64,000 nt of DNA from Porphyromonadaceae bacterium UBA7207 (GTDB lineage Bacteria > Bacteroidota > Bacteroidia > Bacteroidales > Muribaculaceae), in NCBI GenBank assembly GCA_002490635.1, contig DKUJ01000032.1, positions 1,159-65,158 on the forward strand, given 5' to 3'. Shown here one piece after another: positions 63,458 through 64,000 of the stretch. The notes below the pieces were generated by a model, which saw nothing but the letters and a program-made list of their open reading frames with translations, did no database searches and was not told the origin of the DNA. Each line of letters starts with the position of its first letter. The stretch's first letter is position 1. A program made the position numbers and the translations under genes.

Positions 63458-63510
63458 CGTGTCCATAACCGTCACTGCGTCAACATTTAGCAATTTGACA
63501 ACACTCTGAC

Positions 63511-63755
63511 TTGGAACGATTTAGCACTTCTGCTGTTTTCAGTCCGTAGCCCATTGTAGCATTTGTTAGTTTCGATTTAGCACATTACCTTTGGTACAAA
63601 TTTCGTGGATGTACCACAAAAATGTACCGCAAATGTACCGGCATTTCACCAAAATATCTGTCACCCTCGGCACCCTCGTTTTCGCTATGGGGTCAGGGCG
63701 TCGCTTCTGGAGGCAAAACGCTGGTTCCTAATATTTTGTGCTAAATCGTTCCAAA
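63511..63755. repeat. 17-bp perfect inverted repeat flanking a 211-bp spacer
   Basis: TTGGAACGATTTAGCAC at 63511-63527 is the exact reverse complement of 63739-63755. A third partial copy, CGATTTAGCAC, lies at 63573-63583. The repeat is in the gene-free zone between the tRNA and the integrase-like gene and may be recombinase-related. Confidence 0.75.
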
Positions 63756-63861
63756 AGATTCAGGGGTGGCAACACCGCGCAAGCGAGAGGCGTTAAAATG
63801 GTGTGTGGTACACCTGTGGTACATTTTCCGAGCCGTGTGGTACACGCTTTTTTCATGTACC
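63593..63861. promoter_or_regulatory. Cluster of eight GGTACA/TGTACC hexamers, possible integrase arm or regulator sites
   Basis: TGTACC at 63610, 63623, 63634 and 63856; GGTACA at 63593, 63807, 63818 and 63839. Several sit in a longer GTGTGGTACAC/TGTACCAC context. They form two groups (63593-63639 and 63807-63861) just upstream of the integrase-like start. The gap 63428-63905 carries no convincing gene. Confidence 0.55.
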
Positions 63862-63905
63862 ACAAAGCTGCAAAAACAATGTATTACCCTTTAATAAAAC
63901 AAGTT

Positions 63906-64000
63906 ATGACAGGAATACCCCAGATCAAAGTGATTTTAGACCGCCGCAAGAAGGCTTCGGCAGTCAATCCGGGCACCGTGGGGATAGAGGTGTCATACAA
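63906..64000 (+). CDS. Start of a tyrosine recombinase/integrase-like gene (partial, runs off the window)
   Basis: Only the first 31 codons are in the window. The visible part ('IPQIKVILDRRKKASA', 'GTVGIEVSYN') resembles the arm-binding N-terminus of Bacteroidota site-specific integrases, which open with a short strand and 'DRR-KA'. Its place after a tRNA gene, following a repeat-rich gap, fits an integrase at an element end. The catalytic domain cannot be seen, so the call is tentative. Confidence 0.5.
   Translation, partial: MTGIPQIKVILDRRKKASAVNPGTVGIEVSY

Noticed and set aside
63605..63796. 63-codon frame in the tRNA-integrase gap
   Set aside because: It lies over the inverted repeat and hexamer sites, has no start context, and shows no protein-like pattern.

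Overview
The window looks like a Bacteroidales chromosome, most likely a gut Muribaculaceae/Bacteroides relative. The grounds are SusC-like and OMP_b-brl-type outer-membrane barrels, Bacteroidota-type promoters (TTG/TTTG, 19-21 bp, TAnnTTTG), pyrophosphate-dependent phosphofructokinase, subclass-A2-like beta-lactamase, HU-domain membrane proteins, GLUG and BspA-type surface proteins, and little use of Shine-Dalgarno sequences. Species-level placement is inference.

Layout. 36-4550: an outer-membrane barrel protein followed by a C39 peptidase-containing ABC exporter (PCAT). 4663-9217: a coupled housekeeping operon (topoisomerase IV subunit A, DUF3316-like protein, S41 peptidase lipoprotein). 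9345-15939: the most striking region, a ribosomal peptide (RiPP) cluster. It has two paralogous six-cysteine precursor peptides, each with its own likely promoter, then a hairpin, then a translationally coupled radical SAM/SPASM maturase - outer-membrane barrel - PCAT operon. No HlyD- or TolC-like component is present. The OMP+PCAT pair at the left edge is a second copy of the export half of this system.

15947-22909 (minus strand): an eight-gene run with mostly 4-base ATGA overlaps: BspA-like LRR protein, trmB, mrp, aroQ, glycosyltransferase, NAD epimerase, small membrane protein, O-methyltransferase. 23054-27707: a membrane-anchored LuxR-type TPR regulator, a small lipoprotein and a frameshifted outer-membrane barrel, with helically phased TTAAGAC repeats between the first two. 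27991-30699: LptD-like protein. 30761-37899: a lower-GC accessory stretch with tandem-duplicated small barrels, a 167-bp MITE, a Crp/Fnr regulator and a 1628-residue GLUG-repeat surface protein.

38173-45902: DUF3127 protein with an SSB-like tail, proS, umuDC, an HU protein, a membrane-spanning HU-LysM protein, dxs (minus) and a SIMPL protein. 45906-54820: RecD-like helicase; a minus-strand operon of an unknown membrane protein, GH31 glucosidase, riboflavin synthase and DUF2851; then a class A beta-lactamase and a YjbR/MmcQ protein. 55060-56709: PPi-phosphofructokinase with a clear terminator.

56859-63202: a thiamine operon behind a TPP riboswitch: thiS, a TenI-like gene, thiE, thiG, thiH, thiF, a methyltransferase, tenA, thiD. 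It makes the thiazole moiety and can salvage and phosphorylate the pyrimidine, but thiC is absent from it. The right end holds tRNA-Arg(TCT) with its terminator. That is followed by a 480-bp gene-free zone rich in GGTACA hexamers and a 17-bp inverted repeat, and then the start of an integrase-like gene. This is the probable left junction of an integrated element.
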